NCBI RefSeq assembly: GCF_000739455.1
Contig: NZ_CP009211.1
Span: 819,660 to 883,659 of the forward strand
Length of the DNA: 64,000 nucleotides
Reading direction: 5' to 3'
Source: Corynebacterium imitans
GTDB taxonomy: Bacteria; Actinomycetota; Actinomycetes; Mycobacteriales; Mycobacteriaceae
The notes beneath the pieces are model-generated. The model was not told the DNA's origin. It saw only the letters and a list, made by a program, of their open reading frames with translations, and made no database searches. Shown here piece after piece: positions 63,056 to 64,000 of the stretch (position 1 is the first letter of the stretch; each line of letters opens with the position of its first letter). A program made the position numbers and the translations under genes.

Positions 63056-64000
63056 CTACAACCCCATACCGCCATCACGGTCACGCTGTTGTTGCTGCTG
63101 GCGGCGCTTCTCGATGCGCTCGCGTACGCGCTGCTTCGCCTCGCCCTGTTTCGTCTTGGTCTGCAGCTCGGTGAACAGCGTGTAGCGCTCAAGCAGCTCC
63201 GGGTCGCGTTGCAGTTCTTGCACCAGGAACTTCTTGTCCAGATGCTCCAACTGCTGTCCTGACTTCACCGCTTCTTCGATGATGATGGCGGCTTCATCTT
63301 CGGCATCCGCGTGCGCGTTGCGGCGGATCTGATCAGCGTCCTCGCGGGCATCCTCACGCATCGATGTAGCGTCGCGCGTGGCCTCGTCGCGGATGCTTGT
63401 GGCCTCGTTTTGTGCTTCACTGCGGATCGTCTCGGAGTCGCGCTCAGCCTGCTTATGGGCCTCGTCGGCCTTGCGAGTTATCGACTCCGCTTCGCTGCGG
63501 GCCGTGGCTGTAATCGCGCTCGCCTTGGCCCGTGCAGTCTCTTCGGCTCGTTCGAGCAGCTCGTCTGCTTGCGCTTCGGCAAGGCCCATGGTCTGCTCAG
63601 CTTTCTCGCGTGATTCACGAAGTACGCGCTCAGCAACAGCGCGGGTCTGTTCTTCGGCGTGCTGCAGCACACTTTGCGCTTTCTCGTTGGCTTCTTGGGC
63701 CTGCTTGAGTTCTTTTGCTGCCTGCTCGCGATCACGCTCGATCGCGTCCATGTCGCGCTGCACGGAGCGCTTCTTGACTTCGACATCATCCTCGCGCTTG
63801 GCGAGGTCGCGCTCCCGGTCCTGCTGCTCGGTGTAGCGGTCGAGGTTCAGCGACTCGTCGTGTCGTTCAGAGACTTCCAGCTCGACCGGATAACCCAACG
63901 AGTGCATGTGTTCACGAAGCCCTCGCTGTGCATCGATGAACTTCTGTTGGCCCGATATCTGCTTGCCCTTCTTCGGGCCGGATGTGTACCGCACCGTGGG
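63056..64000 (-). CDS. Coiled-coil C-terminal part of a probable plasmid mobilization/relaxase protein (5' end outside window)
   Basis: The minus-strand frame is open to the window edge, so the N-terminus is missing. The visible start (SGPKKGKQISGQQKFIDAQRG, REHMHSLGYPVELEVSERHD) resembles the end of Mob/Pre-type relaxase domains. It is followed by about 200 residues of continuous heptad-rich coiled coil (REQAAKELKQAQEANEKAQS and onward) and a Gln/Arg-rich basic end (RERIEKRRQQQQQRDRD). This combination suggests plasmid mobilization, but the catalytic domain is not in the window. Confidence 0.55.
   Translation of the reverse strand, partial: PTVRYTSGPKKGKQISGQQKFIDAQRGLREHMHSLGYPVELEVSERHDESLNLDRYTEQQDRERDLAKREDDVEVKKRSVQRDMDAIERDREQAAKELKQAQEANEKAQSVLQHAEEQTRAVAERVLRESREKAEQTMGLAEAQADELLERAEETARAKASAITATARSEAESITRKADEAHKQAERDSETIRSEAQNEATSIRDEATRDATSMREDAREDADQIRRNAHADAEDEAAIIIEEAVKSGQQLEHLDKKFLVQELQRDPELLERYTLFTELQTKTKQGEAKQRVRERIEKRRQQQQQRDRDGGMGL

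Overview
The window is about 64 kb of GC-rich DNA from an actinobacterium, almost certainly a Corynebacterium. The evidence is a mycothiol gene (mca), the gene order greA / DUF4307 / mca / short Z-isoprenyl synthase / coaA / glyA, the order fumC / glpX / DUF4245 / xseB / xseA / ispH / DUF6542 / rmuC / ychF, LGFP-repeat and other lipoproteins, and a DUF222/13E12-type HNH protein. Everything here comes from reading the sequence; no database search was run.

Bases 1-50934 are mostly a conserved chromosomal backbone. It begins with the end of a nitronate monooxygenase gene, then rplY-pth-FAH hydrolase (minus), a succinate-semialdehyde dehydrogenase (plus), and a compact minus-strand run MFS-glmU-prs-amino acid permease-pat. 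A Tat lipoprotein multicopper oxidase, an acyltransferase with an SGNH domain, tRNA-Gln, a TetR regulator and mfd follow. Accessory genes interrupt the backbone at 19.3-21.2 kb (an NgoMIV-like type II restriction-modification pair next to a tRNA), at 22.3-25.7 kb (a lone CrtI-type desaturase, an SDR enzyme and a SUFU-domain protein) and at 35-40 kb (two DHA2 drug exporters, one with a divergent-style TetR operator, and an HNH protein). Many convergent gene pairs overlap tail to tail.

From 50935 to the right edge the window is mobile and layered. A 13-bp tandem duplication covers the ychF stop codon. Just beyond it is an ORF that joins the N-terminus of a serine recombinase to the C-terminus of a lactococcin 972-type bacteriocin, followed by the two partner genes of that bacteriocin family: a large membrane protein and an ABC ATPase. 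Next come an IS3-like transposase tail, a truncated and frameshifted DUF262-HNH protein, a small serine resolvase with a large inverted repeat behind it, and a DUF4192 / small ORF / SSB group as seen on actinobacterial plasmids. A metal-resistance block follows: a P1B ATPase with an unusual CSC motif, a stand-alone HMA protein, and a divergent ArsR with a perfect 12-bp operator.

The most unusual structure is a ~579-bp element at 60835-61413. Each end carries three 24-bp repeats, the two ends are inverted to each other, and it is flanked by a 15-17 bp direct repeat lying in a 38-bp Tn3-type terminal repeat. Beyond it are a TnpA C-terminal remnant, an unknown membrane-anchored protein, a ~450-bp field of degenerate TGCGCA-containing repeats, and the coiled-coil end of a probable mobilization protein running off the edge. 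The right arm therefore looks like an integrated, partly decayed plasmid or conjugative element that accumulated other elements.
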